A DNA stretch of 64,000 nucleotides from Thermococcus nautili (GCF_000585495.1 NZ_CP007264.1:744001-808000), one strand, 5' to 3'; positions 34,130 to 43,058 are shown, counted from the first letter of the stretch. Notes: a model not told the origin generated them from the sequence alone. Program-made: numbers and translations.

Positions 34130-34162
34130 GGAACCACTGTATCAGCTTTGGGGAAAGAAATA

Positions 34163-34444
34163 CTAAAACGTTTTCCCAAGCAACTTCCTAATCATCCCCA
34201 GAACAGACCTTTTCCCCTCAACCACCTCTTCCACAAAAACACCCTCTATCTCGCCGAGGCGCTCCTCGAAGGCCGGCAGGAGAAGGCCAACGAGCTCAAG
34301 TGGTTCGAGGCATGGACAGTCAACGGAGTAGTCGAGCGGTTCTCCGCCAGGAAACTCCGCCCTAAGCGTTAGGCCTCCTCTCTCCTTCCGGACCTCAAAG
34401 CGAGCGGTGCCGTTCTTTCCGACGACCTTTCCCCTGACAAGCAT
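34163..34444 (-). CDS. Hypothetical protein, 93 aa
   Basis: Not recognised. A strand-rich N-terminal half (RGKVVGKNGTARFEVRKERG then LTLRAEFPG) contains CPC at about residues 43-45, followed by helices (EPLELVGLLLPAFEERLGE). No ribosome binding site; a TATA-like CTTTAAG lies about 25 bases before the ATG, so the message is probably leaderless. Confidence 0.6.
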   Translation of the reverse strand: MLVRGKVVGKNGTARFEVRKERGGLTLRAEFPGGEPLDYSVDCPCLEPLELVGLLLPAFEERLGEIEGVFVEEVVEGKRSVLGMIRKLLGKTF

Positions 34445-34514
34445 CGGAAGTAGTGCGGAGAGAGAACTTAAAGGCCTTTTTTGAACGGAGGGTTGAAAAC
34501 CTTGGGAGGGTGAA

Positions 34515-34544
34515 GCGTTTAAAGGTTTGAGTCTATTTCAAACC
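34515..34544 (+). promoter_or_regulatory. TATA box and inverted-repeat operator of the alcohol dehydrogenase gene
   Basis: GTTTAAAGG (34518-34526) overlaps a perfect inverted repeat GGTTTGA-N7-TCAAACC (34524-34544) that reaches the predicted transcript start. A repressor bound here would stop TBP/TFB or polymerase access. Confidence 0.5.
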
Positions 34545-34554
34545 GGTGGTGGCG

Positions 34555-35691
34555 ATGTTCTGGCTCAAGACGAGAATCATCGAGGGCAAAGGTTCTCTTG
34601 AGAAGCTCAGGAAGGAGGCGAGCGGACACGAGAAGGTCCTTATTCTGGCCAGCAACTCGATGAAAAAGCACGGCTTCCTGAGCGAGGCAGAGGACTACGT
34701 TAGGGACGAGAGAGCGGATGTTCTGTCCATAGCCGGCCTTCCGGCGGAGCCGAGCGTGGAAACGATAGAGGAGTTCCTGCCGAAGGTGAGGGAGTTTAAA
34801 CCTGACCTGCTGATAGCGCTCGGCGGTGGAAGCGTGATAGACACGACGAAAGCGTTGAAGGTCTTCTACGATGCTCCGGGGCTGAACTTTGAGGAGATAG
34901 CCTTCATGGACCGCTTTTCAAAGCCCAAACCTGTCCCTAAGCTGAAGACGAAGCTCATAGCGATTCCCTCGACGAGCGGTGCAGGAAGCGAGGTCTCCGG
35001 AGCGAGCGTTCTGAAGAAGGGAGGAATCAAGTACAACATCGTTACGCCCGAGATAGCGCCTGAGGTTGCGATACTTGACCCCCGCCTGCCGATGACAATG
35101 CCGAGGGAAGTGGCGAGGAATTCCGGGTTAGACGTCCTCGTCCACGGAATAGAGGCCTACACCACGAAGGTCGCCAACGACTTCAGCGACGCGATGGCGA
35201 TTAAGGCAATAAAGACCGTCTTCAGCTACCTTGAGAAGAGCCTCGAAGGCGACGAGGAAGCGCGCGAAAGGATGCACTACGCCTCTACAATGGCCGGAAT
35301 CGCCTTTCTCAACGCGCGCCTCGGTCTCTGCCACGCGATGAGCCACAAGGCCGCTTGGCTCGGTCCGCACGGACTTCTCAATGCCATATTCCTGCCCTAC
35401 GTTATGGAGTTCAACGCCGAGAGAAGCGACTACGCGAGGAGGCGCTACGACGAGATAGCGAGGGAGCTCGGGCTGAGGGACTGGAGGGCGCTGGTTGATG
35501 CCGTCAGGGAGCTCAACGAGCGGACGGGCGTTCCGAAGCTGAGCGAGCTCGTCGATGAAGAAACCTTCATGGCGAGGCTCGACGAGATGGCCGAGAAGGC
35601 CTACCGCGACGGCCTCTTGGCCTTCAACCCGGTCGAGGCGAAGCCCGAGGAGATAAGGGAGCTGTATTTGAAGGCTTTCAGTGGAGATTAA
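34555..35691 (+). CDS. Iron-containing alcohol dehydrogenase
   Basis: A 378-residue group III dehydrogenase reducing aldehydes or ketones with NAD(P)H. The Rossmann-like part has GGGSVIDTTKAL. Metal ligands follow the family pattern: Asp and His in GLDVLVHGIEAY, then His in CHAMSHKAAW and GPHGLLNAIF. GGTGGTGGCG fixes ATG 34555. The dyad in its promoter suggests regulation by a dedicated repressor. Redox disposal during fermentation is the likely role. Confidence 0.9.
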   Translation: MFWLKTRIIEGKGSLEKLRKEASGHEKVLILASNSMKKHGFLSEAEDYVRDERADVLSIAGLPAEPSVETIEEFLPKVREFKPDLLIALGGGSVIDTTKALKVFYDAPGLNFEEIAFMDRFSKPKPVPKLKTKLIAIPSTSGAGSEVSGASVLKKGGIKYNIVTPEIAPEVAILDPRLPMTMPREVARNSGLDVLVHGIEAYTTKVANDFSDAMAIKAIKTVFSYLEKSLEGDEEARERMHYASTMAGIAFLNARLGLCHAMSHKAAWLGPHGLLNAIFLPYVMEFNAERSDYARRRYDEIARELGLRDWRALVDAVRELNERTGVPKLSELVDEETFMARLDEMAEKAYRDGLLAFNPVEAKPEEIRELYLKAFSGD

Positions 35692-35711
35692 AGAGGGAAG
35701 AAAAGCAGAGT

Positions 35712-37205
35712 TCAGCCAACTTCCACTTCCTTTTCTCCCCCGTTCTCGACTTCGCGAATCTTTCCGCCCTTCATGACCTCGACGATGGCCAGGCTTAGTA
35801 TCGCCAGGAAGAGGTAGATTCCGGCGGAGGTTCCGAAGAGCACCTCGTAGGCCTTCGTCGTCGGTATCTTTATCTTGACCCACGAAGGGGCGCCTGGCGG
35901 GTGGAAGAGGGTGTAGTAGGTGCTCATGACGGTTCCAGCGATGGCCGGCCCCCACGTCGAACCGAAGTTCCTGAAGAGACTGTTGGCACCGGTCGCGACG
36001 CCCATGACCCTCTGCGGGACGCTGAAGACGAGGACGTTGATGAATGAGATGTTCATCAGCGTTATTCCCGCGCCAACGTAGGTTATCATCGCCACGAAAG
36101 CCCAGAGGTGGTTCGGCGGGAATTCGGGGGCGTACTTCGCCAGAACGGCGAGGCCCGAGCTCGCGATGAGCGCTCCAGTTATCGCGAGCGGCTTTGCACC
36201 GACCTTCGGCATTATCTTTCCGGCAAGGGGGGCTATTACGAGCATGACGCCCGCCATTGGAGTCATGAGCAGACCGCTGTCGAGTATGCTCTTGCCGAAG
36301 CCGTACGGGGGCTTCATCTGGAAGATGTAGGTGTTCGCCTGGCTCATCATCGAGATTCCGAAGGCCGCGAACATGATTCCGAGGTTCACTATGGCAGGAT
36401 TGCGAGATGTCACGATGTCAAGGGGAATCAGAGGGTTCTCCGCGCGTTTCTCCCAGAGGACGAGCAGGACCGCGCCGACTATCGAGACCGCGAAGAGGGC
36501 AAGGGTTTCTTTTGCGGTCCAGCCGACGTTCGGGGCGCGCGTTACCGCGACGAGTGCCGGAACGACAGCCCAGACGAGGAGCAGAGCGCCCTGCCAGTCG
36601 AGCTTTCCGGGGTTGATGTATCTGCTCTCGCGGAGTATCTTCCACGCGAGGATGAACATCAACACGGCGAATGGCGCCGCCGAGTGGTAGGTCCAGCGCC
36701 AGCCCCAGTGCTGGGTAACGTAAGCTCCGAGCGGGAGGGCTATGACCATACCGACGCCGAACATCGCACTTATCATTCCCTGAACCTGGGGCACCATCTC
36801 GGGCGGGAACTCCTCACGAACGAGGCTGAAGGCGAGCGGGAATATTGCCATTCCAAAGCCCTGGATTGCCCTGCTGAAGAGCAACCAGCGGAAGCTCGGT
36901 GCAAAGCCGTTGAGTATAACGCCGAGGGTGTAGAAGCCGAGGGCAACGAGAAACATTTTCTTCTTGCCGTACATGTCGCCGAGCTTTCCAAAGACCGCGA
37001 CGCTGACCGTTCCGACGAGGAGATAAATCGTGAGAACCCAGCTGACGTCGTTGGGGTTTATCGCGAACTCCTTCTGAATCGTTGGCAGAGCGGGAGTTAG
37101 CATCGCCTCTGTATACATGACGAGGAGCGGGAGGAGAACCACGACGAGCGTGGCCTTCTTCGCATAGCTGAGGTCATAGGTTTCGCCGTTCCTCGTGACG
37201 TTCAT
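35712..37205 (-). CDS. MFS drug-efflux transporter, DHA2 (14-TM) family
   Basis: A 497-residue transporter with about 14 hydrophobic helices. Motif A GKLGDMYGKKKMF follows helix 2, motif B SRAIQGFGMAIFP, motif C-like MFGVGMVIALPLGAY. The DHA2 family expels drugs by proton antiport. The start is ATG 37205 with GTGAAGAG upstream. Two tandem palindromes lie between the TATA box and the start codon, implying induction by release of a repressor, as for other multidrug pumps. Confidence 0.9.
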   Translation of the reverse strand: MNVTRNGETYDLSYAKKATLVVVLLPLLVMYTEAMLTPALPTIQKEFAINPNDVSWVLTIYLLVGTVSVAVFGKLGDMYGKKKMFLVALGFYTLGVILNGFAPSFRWLLFSRAIQGFGMAIFPLAFSLVREEFPPEMVPQVQGMISAMFGVGMVIALPLGAYVTQHWGWRWTYHSAAPFAVLMFILAWKILRESRYINPGKLDWQGALLLVWAVVPALVAVTRAPNVGWTAKETLALFAVSIVGAVLLVLWEKRAENPLIPLDIVTSRNPAIVNLGIMFAAFGISMMSQANTYIFQMKPPYGFGKSILDSGLLMTPMAGVMLVIAPLAGKIMPKVGAKPLAITGALIASSGLAVLAKYAPEFPPNHLWAFVAMITYVGAGITLMNISFINVLVFSVPQRVMGVATGANSLFRNFGSTWGPAIAGTVMSTYYTLFHPPGAPSWVKIKIPTTKAYEVLFGTSAGIYLFLAILSLAIVEVMKGGKIREVENGGEKEVEVG

Positions 37206-37215
37206 ATCTCTTCAC

Positions 37216-37248
37216 CGATATGTCGAACGATATATCGTCTTATAAAGT
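37216..37248 (-). promoter_or_regulatory. Tandem operator and TATA box of the MFS efflux gene
   Basis: On the plus strand CGATATGTCG (37216-37225) and CGATATATCG (37228-37237, inside the perfect 12-bp palindrome ACGATATATCGT) lie 12 bp apart, next to TTTATAA on the minus strand (about 37240-37246). Two dimers could bind side by side and cover the transcript start. Confidence 0.7.
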
Positions 37249-37273
37249 TAGCGGTAGGGGTTGAAAGCGAGTA

Positions 37274-37284
37274 AGGTATATAAC
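37274..37284 (+). promoter_or_regulatory. TATA box of toxin-antitoxin operon, leaderless start
   Basis: AAGGTATATAACC lies about 27 bases before ATG 37307, where the transcript itself would start. There is no ribosome binding site, so a leaderless message is expected. Confidence 0.55.
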
Positions 37285-37306
37285 CACTATTGAGAAACAC
37301 CAAACC

Positions 37307-37519
37307 ATGAAAGTCATAAGCGTGAAAGTTCCAGAATGGGTTTCGGAACAGGAAGCCGAGCTCTGGATAGCGGAGGGGCTCGGGAAGAAGATATCAAGAA
37401 AGATAGTCCTTGAGGCCCTTGCCGAAGGAATACCCCTGGATAAGAAATTCTTTGAGGAAACAAGGGAAGAAGTCTGGGCCGAAGTAAAGCACAAATATAT
37501 CAAAATGGGATTGATATGA
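37307..37519 (+). CDS. VapB-like antitoxin
   Basis: A 70-residue acidic-basic protein: strand MKVISVKVPEWVSEQEAEL, then helices to EVWAEVKHKYIKMGLI. The start resembles the short antitoxins that pair with PIN toxins in Thermococcales. The stop overlaps the PIN start in ATGA. The base composition of the pair is richer in A+T than the neighbours, in keeping with transfer. Confidence 0.75.
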   Translation: MKVISVKVPEWVSEQEAELWIAEGLGKKISRKIVLEALAEGIPLDKKFFEETREEVWAEVKHKYIKMGLI

Positions 37520-37995
37520 GGGTCGTTGTTGATAGCAACATTCTGTTTTCCATCATAGTATCTGGAAGGAAATCAAAGGCATTCAGGCTTCTCGAAGAGC
37601 ACGAGCTTACCCTCTTCGCCCCGGAAGAGGTCATCCTTGAGTTCAGACGACACTCCACTAAACTTAAGAAGTTTGCAAAGGACTTTGAATACCGAACGTT
37701 TCTGACCTTTTCACTGGTTCAGATAATCCCGCTTGAGTTTTATTCCAACAAAATCAGAGAGGCCTATCAGATAGCCTCCAAGTTTGATGAAAAAGATACG
37801 CCCTTCATAGCCTTGGCCATGAAGCTTGGTATTCCCCTATGGACGGGAGATAAAAAGATTCTGAGCGCGGCAATCTCAACGGAAAGATTTTTGGCCCTCG
37901 ATTCTACTGCATTAGAGTCTCTGCTGAATGGAGATACGCTGGAAAACGTACTCAACGAAATGAAAACTCGACTTGGTATTTTGAGAACACAGTAA
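37516..37995 (+). CDS. PIN-domain toxin
   Basis: A 159-residue PIN RNase: Asp5 in VVDSNILFS, Glu in EEVILEFRRH, Asp-Thr-Pro in KFDEKDTPFIALAM and Asp in LWTGDKKIL make up the metal site. The C-terminal extension (about 130-159) is helical. It is coupled to the antitoxin by ATGA. The A+T-rich codon use stands out against the helicase gene that follows. Confidence 0.82.
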   Translation: MRVVVDSNILFSIIVSGRKSKAFRLLEEHELTLFAPEEVILEFRRHSTKLKKFAKDFEYRTFLTFSLVQIIPLEFYSNKIREAYQIASKFDEKDTPFIALAMKLGIPLWTGDKKILSAAISTERFLALDSTALESLLNGDTLENVLNEMKTRLGILRTQ

Positions 37996-38026
37996 AGTTC
38001 AAGAACTGAAGGTTCTCCCTTAAACC

Positions 38027-40807
38027 ATGCACCCCCTCCTCAGAAAGGCCATCAGGGAGCGCTTTGGGAAGCTCAACCGGCTCCAGCAGGACTCGTTCAG
38101 GGAGGTTAGCTCGGGGAAGAGCGTTCTAATCATCGCCCCGACCGGTTCCGGGAAGACGGAAGCCGCTGTTCTGCCGGTTTTCAATGAAATCCTTGAGGAA
38201 GGACTAAAACCCATTTCTGCTCTCTACATAGCCCCGCTCAAGGCGTTAAACAGGGATTTGCTTGAGAGACTCGAATGGTGGGGGAGGAAGCTCGGAATAA
38301 CCGTCGAGGTCAGGCACGGCGATACATCAGCCTACAGGAAGGCTAAGCAGACTAAGAACCCGCCCCAGATGCTAATCATCACCCCCGAAACCCTCGGCGT
38401 GATTCTGACGGTTAAGTCCCTCCGGAAGCACCTGAGCAACGTGAAGTTCGTCATCGTTGACGAGATAGCGGAGCTTGTAGATAATAAGCGCGGTTCTCAG
38501 CTCCTTCTGAACCTTGAGCGACTGGCCGAGATTGCCGACTTCCGGCGAATCGGCATGACGGCGACGGTTGGCAACGAGAAAGAGGTGAGGGACTGGCTCA
38601 GAGCCGAGGCGATAGTAAAGCCGAACTGGAGGAAAGCCTACCGCTTCCACGTGCTCTATCCAAAGCCGAAAGAGGAAGACAGGGAGCTTGCGGAGAAGCT
38701 GAGCGTCTCGCCGGAGATAGCGTCGAGGCTTAGAACGCTGTGGGAAATCGTGGAGAGGCACGGAAAAGCCCTCATTTTCACCAACACCCGTCAGTTCGCC
38801 GAGGTCCTCGCGCACCGCCTCAAGGCCTGGGGGAAGCCCGTCGAGGTTCATCACGGCTCACTCTCGAAGGAGGCGCGCGTTAGGGCTGAGAAGGCCCTCA
38901 AGGAGGGGAAAATCAAGGCCCTAATCTGCACCTCCTCGATGGAGCTCGGCATAGACATCGGCGACGTTGACGTTGTGATACAGTACATGAGTCCGAGGCA
39001 GGTGAACAGGCTGGTTCAGCGCGTCGGCAGGGCGAAGCACAGGATTGGCGAAGTCAGCGAGGGCTACGTCATAGCGACGAACGTCGAGGACTACCTTCAG
39101 AGCCTCGTCATAGCGAAGAGGGCCTTAGAGGGGCGCTTCGAGGCGGTCGAGCCGATAGGAGGGCTTGACGTCTTAGCTCACTTCGTCGTTGGTCTTCTCA
39201 TCGAGTATAAGAAGCTCCCCCGTGAGAGGCCCTACGAGATAGCGAAAAGGGCTTACGTTTACCGCGATTTGAGCTGGAGCGATTACCTCGACGTTCTCAG
39301 CGTTTTAGAGGACGCTCGTCTTGTCGGCTACGATGAGGAAAGCAACCTCCTCTACCTCAGGCGAGGAGCGTTCCAGTACTACTACGAGAACCTCTCGACG
39401 ATTCCGGACGAGGTTTCGTGGCGCGTTTTCGACGCCAAAAGCGGGCACGTCATAGGGAGGCTCGACGAGAGCTTCGTTATGGACCTTGAGGAGGGTATGG
39501 AGTTCGTCATGAACGGGCGGAGCTGGATAGTGCTCAAGATAGACGACGAGGCGAGGCTTTTGAAGGTTCGCGAGAGCAAGAGCCTTGAGAGCGCGATACC
39601 GAGCTGGGAGGGCGAGATGATTCCGGTTCCCTTCGGGGTTGCATTCGACGTCGGCAGGCTGAGGAGGGAGTTAGCCTTCGACTTCAACAAAGCATTGGGC
39701 CTTCTGGAGGGCGTTGAGTTCAGCGAGGAGGAACTCAGAAGGGCCTTCGAGGAAATCAGGGACGAGCCGTTTCCAACCGACCGCGATATCGTCGTCGAGA
39801 GCACGCCCAAGGCGCTGATAATACACGCCGATTTTGGGAGCAGGGCGAACGAAGCGATAGGTAGGATATTCCACTCGCTCCTAATCCTCCGGTACGGCAG
39901 GGTTTTCTCGGTAAGGAGTCAGGGGCACGCGATAGTCTTCAAGACCCCGTTCCAGCTCAATCCGGAGGAGGTCAAGCGCTACCTCTATCAGGAACCCGAA
40001 AGCGTCGAGTTCATCGTTTCCCGCGCTCTGAGGGATTCCCACGCCTACCGCTGGAGAATGCTGAACGTGGCCAAGCGGTTCGGTGCCTTGAGGCGGGACG
40101 CGAGGATAAGGAGAATCGAGAGGCTCTTCGAGGGGACGGTAATTGAGAGGGAAACGCTCAACGAGCTCTACCACGATAAGGTTGACGTCAGGAAGACCGA
40201 GCTCGTGATGGAGCTGCTCAAGGCCGGCTCTCTGAGGGTGAAGACCGTCCTGAGAAAGCAGCCGTCAACGCTGGCGAGGCTCAACATGACGGTGAGCGGG
40301 GAGTTCCTGCTGTCGGGCGTTCTCGAGAGGGACGAGCTGATTGAGCTGTTCAGGAAGAGGTTGCTCGAGCACGAGGTCGTTCTCGTCTGCACCAACTGCG
40401 GGTGGCATTCGAAGACGAAAGTGGCGAGACTTCAAAACATCAAGCTGAGGCAGTGCCCCCGCTGTGGCTCGAAGATGTTAGCTGTGGCGCACCCGATTGA
40501 CGCCGAGGAGTTTCTCTCGGTGCTTGAGAAAGTGAGGCACGGAAAACCCCTCGAAAGGAAGGAGGAGAGAGCTTACAGGAAGCTGCTGAAAGCGGCCGAT
40601 TTGGTCGATACCTACGGCTTCGAAGCGGTGCTGGCCCTGGCGAGCTACGGAACGGGGCCCGATACTGCCGCGCGACTGCTTGCGCAGTACAAAGGGGACG
40701 CATTAATCCTCGCGCTCATGGAGAGGGAAAGGCAGTTCATAAGGACGAGGCGGTTCTGGGTCGATAGGAAGGAGAAGGAAGATACAGAAAACAGGAGTGC
40801 ATCTTGA
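38027..40807 (+). CDS. Lhr-family DEAD/DEAH helicase
   Basis: A 926-residue SF2 helicase. Motif I APTGSGKTEA (about residues 39-48), Ia APLKALNRD, II VDEIAEL, III MTATVG, V TSSMELGIDIGDVD, VI QRVGRAKHR. After RecA domains come a winged helix and the Lhr-core beta domain; near residue 790 a zinc site CTNCG-x(17)-CPRCG is visible. Archaeal Lhr proteins unwind DNA/RNA in repair or RNA metabolism. The ATG follows a TATA-like CCTTAAAC closely and there is no ribosome binding site. Confidence 0.9.
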   Translation: MHPLLRKAIRERFGKLNRLQQDSFREVSSGKSVLIIAPTGSGKTEAAVLPVFNEILEEGLKPISALYIAPLKALNRDLLERLEWWGRKLGITVEVRHGDTSAYRKAKQTKNPPQMLIITPETLGVILTVKSLRKHLSNVKFVIVDEIAELVDNKRGSQLLLNLERLAEIADFRRIGMTATVGNEKEVRDWLRAEAIVKPNWRKAYRFHVLYPKPKEEDRELAEKLSVSPEIASRLRTLWEIVERHGKALIFTNTRQFAEVLAHRLKAWGKPVEVHHGSLSKEARVRAEKALKEGKIKALICTSSMELGIDIGDVDVVIQYMSPRQVNRLVQRVGRAKHRIGEVSEGYVIATNVEDYLQSLVIAKRALEGRFEAVEPIGGLDVLAHFVVGLLIEYKKLPRERPYEIAKRAYVYRDLSWSDYLDVLSVLEDARLVGYDEESNLLYLRRGAFQYYYENLSTIPDEVSWRVFDAKSGHVIGRLDESFVMDLEEGMEFVMNGRSWIVLKIDDEARLLKVRESKSLESAIPSWEGEMIPVPFGVAFDVGRLRRELAFDFNKALGLLEGVEFSEEELRRAFEEIRDEPFPTDRDIVVESTPKALIIHADFGSRANEAIGRIFHSLLILRYGRVFSVRSQGHAIVFKTPFQLNPEEVKRYLYQEPESVEFIVSRALRDSHAYRWRMLNVAKRFGALRRDARIRRIERLFEGTVIERETLNELYHDKVDVRKTELVMELLKAGSLRVKTVLRKQPSTLARLNMTVSGEFLLSGVLERDELIELFRKRLLEHEVVLVCTNCGWHSKTKVARLQNIKLRQCPRCGSKMLAVAHPIDAEEFLSVLEKVRHGKPLERKEERAYRKLLKAADLVDTYGFEAVLALASYGTGPDTAARLLAQYKGDALILALMERERQFIRTRRFWVDRKEKEDTENRSAS

Positions 40808-40838
40808 TTTTGTGTCCAAACGGGTTCCTTTGACTGAA

Positions 40839-40857
40839 CCCCCACCAGTTACTGGTG
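40839..40857. repeat. Direct-repeat copy 1 (palindromic) flanking the AAA ATPase gene
   Basis: CCCCCACCAGTTACTGGTG lies five bases beyond the ATPase stop codon. Its inner 15 bp (CACCAGT-T-ACTGGTG, 40843-40857) are a perfect dyad. It is identical to 41930-41948, in the same orientation. Confidence 0.75.
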
Positions 40858-40862
40858 ATGCC

Positions 40863-41927
40863 CTACCTGAACGCGTGTTCCACCAGGGGGTCGGGAATGA
40901 AGTAGCCCTCGATGGTCTTTTCCAGATAACCGTAGCGGACGAGGTTGTTGAGGACGTTGGAAAAATTCTTGTCGTCTATTCTCTTCCCTTCGAGGAGTTC
41001 AACTGTCTCCTTTATCTCCTTCCAGCGGTGTTTTCCGTTGGCTACCGCCCTCATTGCCAGTTCGTACCGAGGGGATAACCGTTTCAGAGCCGAAAACTCC
41101 GAAAGAATTAACCTTTTAGCGTCCTCTTTGAGTCTGTTCAGCGCTTCCCTGTGGGACATGCCGAGGTAGCGGTTGTAACCGTAGAGGGTCAGCCAGCCAA
41201 CTATTCCATCAAGTTCGCCAACGGTTTCTTCAATATCATCCTCCGGAACGTTAAGCCCTATCTCCTCAAAACCCCGCCTAAGGAAGTCTATACTCTGCCT
41301 TCTCTCAAACCTTTTCAGTCTTATCTCCCTGTGGGCTCTTCCGAAGAGAGCCGATTCTGGGTTGTGGATGCCTAAAAAATCCTCCAGCAGGCCCACCTCC
41401 GAACCCGTCAGGATGAAGCTCACGTTTTGCAGTTCGTCCATAGCCCAAGCTATCAGCTCCGGGTACCTTGAATTTGAGAACCTCAGGTACTGGGCCTCAT
41501 CGATGGCAATTATGAAGCGCTCTCCGATGGAGTCTATGCGCTCAAGAACCTCGTGAAGACTCACGCTCTTGTCAACGCTCAGTTCTATCCCCAGTCCCCC
41601 AATACGAACCCCTTTGAGGGATTTTAGGGTCTCTTTGGCACGTTCCTTCGTGGAGCCCCTGAGGTAGCCCTGGAGTATGAGCTTCCCGATGGCTTCTTTT
41701 GGAACGCTTCCGAACTCGGAGTATACCTTTCTCGCATCAATCTTAATGCTTCTGTAGGGGAGTTCGTTTAGTGTAACGTTCAGAAGGGAGCTCTTGCCGA
41801 GACGCCTAATTCCGAGGAGCACTATGAGTGGAAGACCCTTCTCTATCGAGTTTTCAATCAGAGAAAGCTCTTCCTCGCGGTCATATAGCTCCTCCCGCTT
41901 CATCTTGGGTTTAGGGTTGAACAGCAT
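40863..41927 (-). CDS. Archaeal AAA ATPase (ATPase_2 family)
   Basis: About 354 residues from ATG 41927. Walker A GIRRLGKSS (about residues 40-48), Walker B IIAIDEAQYL, sensor FILTGSE, then a winged-helix C-terminus with KHRWKEIKETVELLEG and FSNVLNNLVRYGYLEK. The family (PF01637) is expanded in Pyrococcus and Thermococcus; its role is unknown, perhaps linked to mobile elements. The 25-bp palindrome just upstream supplies the GGTGGGGGG ribosome binding site, and the same motif follows the stop. Confidence 0.88.
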   Translation of the reverse strand: MLFNPKPKMKREELYDREEELSLIENSIEKGLPLIVLLGIRRLGKSSLLNVTLNELPYRSIKIDARKVYSEFGSVPKEAIGKLILQGYLRGSTKERAKETLKSLKGVRIGGLGIELSVDKSVSLHEVLERIDSIGERFIIAIDEAQYLRFSNSRYPELIAWAMDELQNVSFILTGSEVGLLEDFLGIHNPESALFGRAHREIRLKRFERRQSIDFLRRGFEEIGLNVPEDDIEETVGELDGIVGWLTLYGYNRYLGMSHREALNRLKEDAKRLILSEFSALKRLSPRYELAMRAVANGKHRWKEIKETVELLEGKRIDDKNFSNVLNNLVRYGYLEKTIEGYFIPDPLVEHAFR

Positions 41928-41928
41928 A

Positions 41929-41953
41929 CCCCCCACCAGTTACTGGTGGGGGG
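41929..41953. repeat. Direct-repeat copy 2: 25-bp perfect palindrome at the ATPase start
   Basis: Twelve-base arms CCCCCCACCAGT and ACTGGTGGGGGG around a central T lie one base before the start codon (plus-strand view). On the minus strand a TATA-like TTTTTAAGC is about 10 bases further up (41958-41966), so the palindrome covers the predicted transcript start: an operator, or an RNA hairpin hiding the ribosome binding site. Confidence 0.75.
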
Positions 41954-41993
41954 GCCTGCTTAAAAAGATTGGGTCAAAGGGAAGAAGAAAATC

Positions 41994-43058
41994 TCACTCC
42001 TTCGGTTCGCTCCCGCCGTAAATCTCATTGAGGGCCTTGAGGAACTCGCTGGCGGTAACGACGTCCCTGACGTCTATGCGCTCGAACTTGGTGTGCGAGA
42101 TGTCGAGGTTGCCGGGGCCGAAGACTATCGTCCTCGTTCCGTTGTACATGAAGTTTATCGCGTCCGTCCAGCTCCTCATTCCGCCGAACTCGTCGAGGCC
42201 CGTCTTCTCCATCGCCTTTTTGGCCAGCTGGACTATCTCCTCGTCGGGCTCGAGCCTGTAGCCGTCCCATATCTCGGTGTACTCGTAGCTCTTGGTGTAT
42301 TCGTCGAGTATCGGGTCCATCAGGTCCAGAACGTCCTCGACCTCCTGCTCCGGCAGGAGCCTCGCCTCGAGCCTTCCCTTGCACAGGGCGGGGATTAGGT
42401 AGACGGGGTTCTCGCAGACGAGCTCCTGAATGCCTATGTGCGGGTCGAAGAACTCGCCCTTGGCCTTGAAGGGTTCGAGCTTTTTGAGCTCCTCCAGCAT
42501 CTTGTAGGTCTCTTCAATCGCGTTCACACCGCTCTCCGGGCAGGCGCCGTGGGCTTCTTTGCCGTCCACCTCGAAGTAGGCCTCGATGTTGCCGGCGTGG
42601 GCGATGTGGACTTCGAGGTCGGTCGGCTCCAGAACGACGGCCATCTTGGGCCTGTAGCGCTCCATGAAGAGCGCGCTCCCGCGACCGCCGAGTTCCTCGT
42701 CGCTGACGAAGACGATGCCGACGTTGAGGTCTTTGCCCTCTTTTCTCAGCTCCTCGAGCATGAGCAGAATCGCGGCCGCACCGCCCTTGATGTCGCTCGC
42801 GCCGGTGCCGTAGATTATGTTGCCCCTGACGAAGGGCTCTGCGCGAATCGGTATGGTGTCAACGTGGACTTCGTAGAAAAGCTCCGCCTCGGGGTTCACA
42901 ACGAGGTCTATTATCTCGCCGTCGCTCTCTATCTTGACGTCGTAGTCGAGCCTGTGCAGGAACTCCATGATGTGGAGCATGAGCCTGTCTTCCTGGCCCG
43001 AAGGCGAGGGTATCTTCAAAAGCTGGAGGAGTATCTCCTTCGCTCTCTCGGTCTTCAT
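41994..43058 (-). CDS. M20-family zinc metallopeptidase/deacylase
   Basis: A 354-residue amidohydrolase of the ArgE/DapE/LysK group. Metal ligands: His in YEVHVDTIP, Asp in GTGASDIKGGAAA, the EE pair in VSDEELGGRGS, Glu in VLEPTD, and His near the end in LDISHTKFERID. It lacks the lysine operon context expected for LysK, so a dipeptidase or deacylase role is equally possible. AGGTGA fixes ATG 43058. A TATA box (TTTATAAG) lies at about 43091. Confidence 0.85.
   Translation of the reverse strand: MKTERAKEILLQLLKIPSPSGQEDRLMLHIMEFLHRLDYDVKIESDGEIIDLVVNPEAELFYEVHVDTIPIRAEPFVRGNIIYGTGASDIKGGAAAILLMLEELRKEGKDLNVGIVFVSDEELGGRGSALFMERYRPKMAVVLEPTDLEVHIAHAGNIEAYFEVDGKEAHGACPESGVNAIEETYKMLEELKKLEPFKAKGEFFDPHIGIQELVCENPVYLIPALCKGRLEARLLPEQEVEDVLDLMDPILDEYTKSYEYTEIWDGYRLEPDEEIVQLAKKAMEKTGLDEFGGMRSWTDAINFMYNGTRTIVFGPGNLDISHTKFERIDVRDVVTASEFLKALNEIYGGSEPKE

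Noticed and set aside
35128-37100. Long antisense frames across the alcohol dehydrogenase and MFS genes
   Set aside because: Both known genes have complete family motifs on the opposite strand; the antisense frames show no recognisable protein features.
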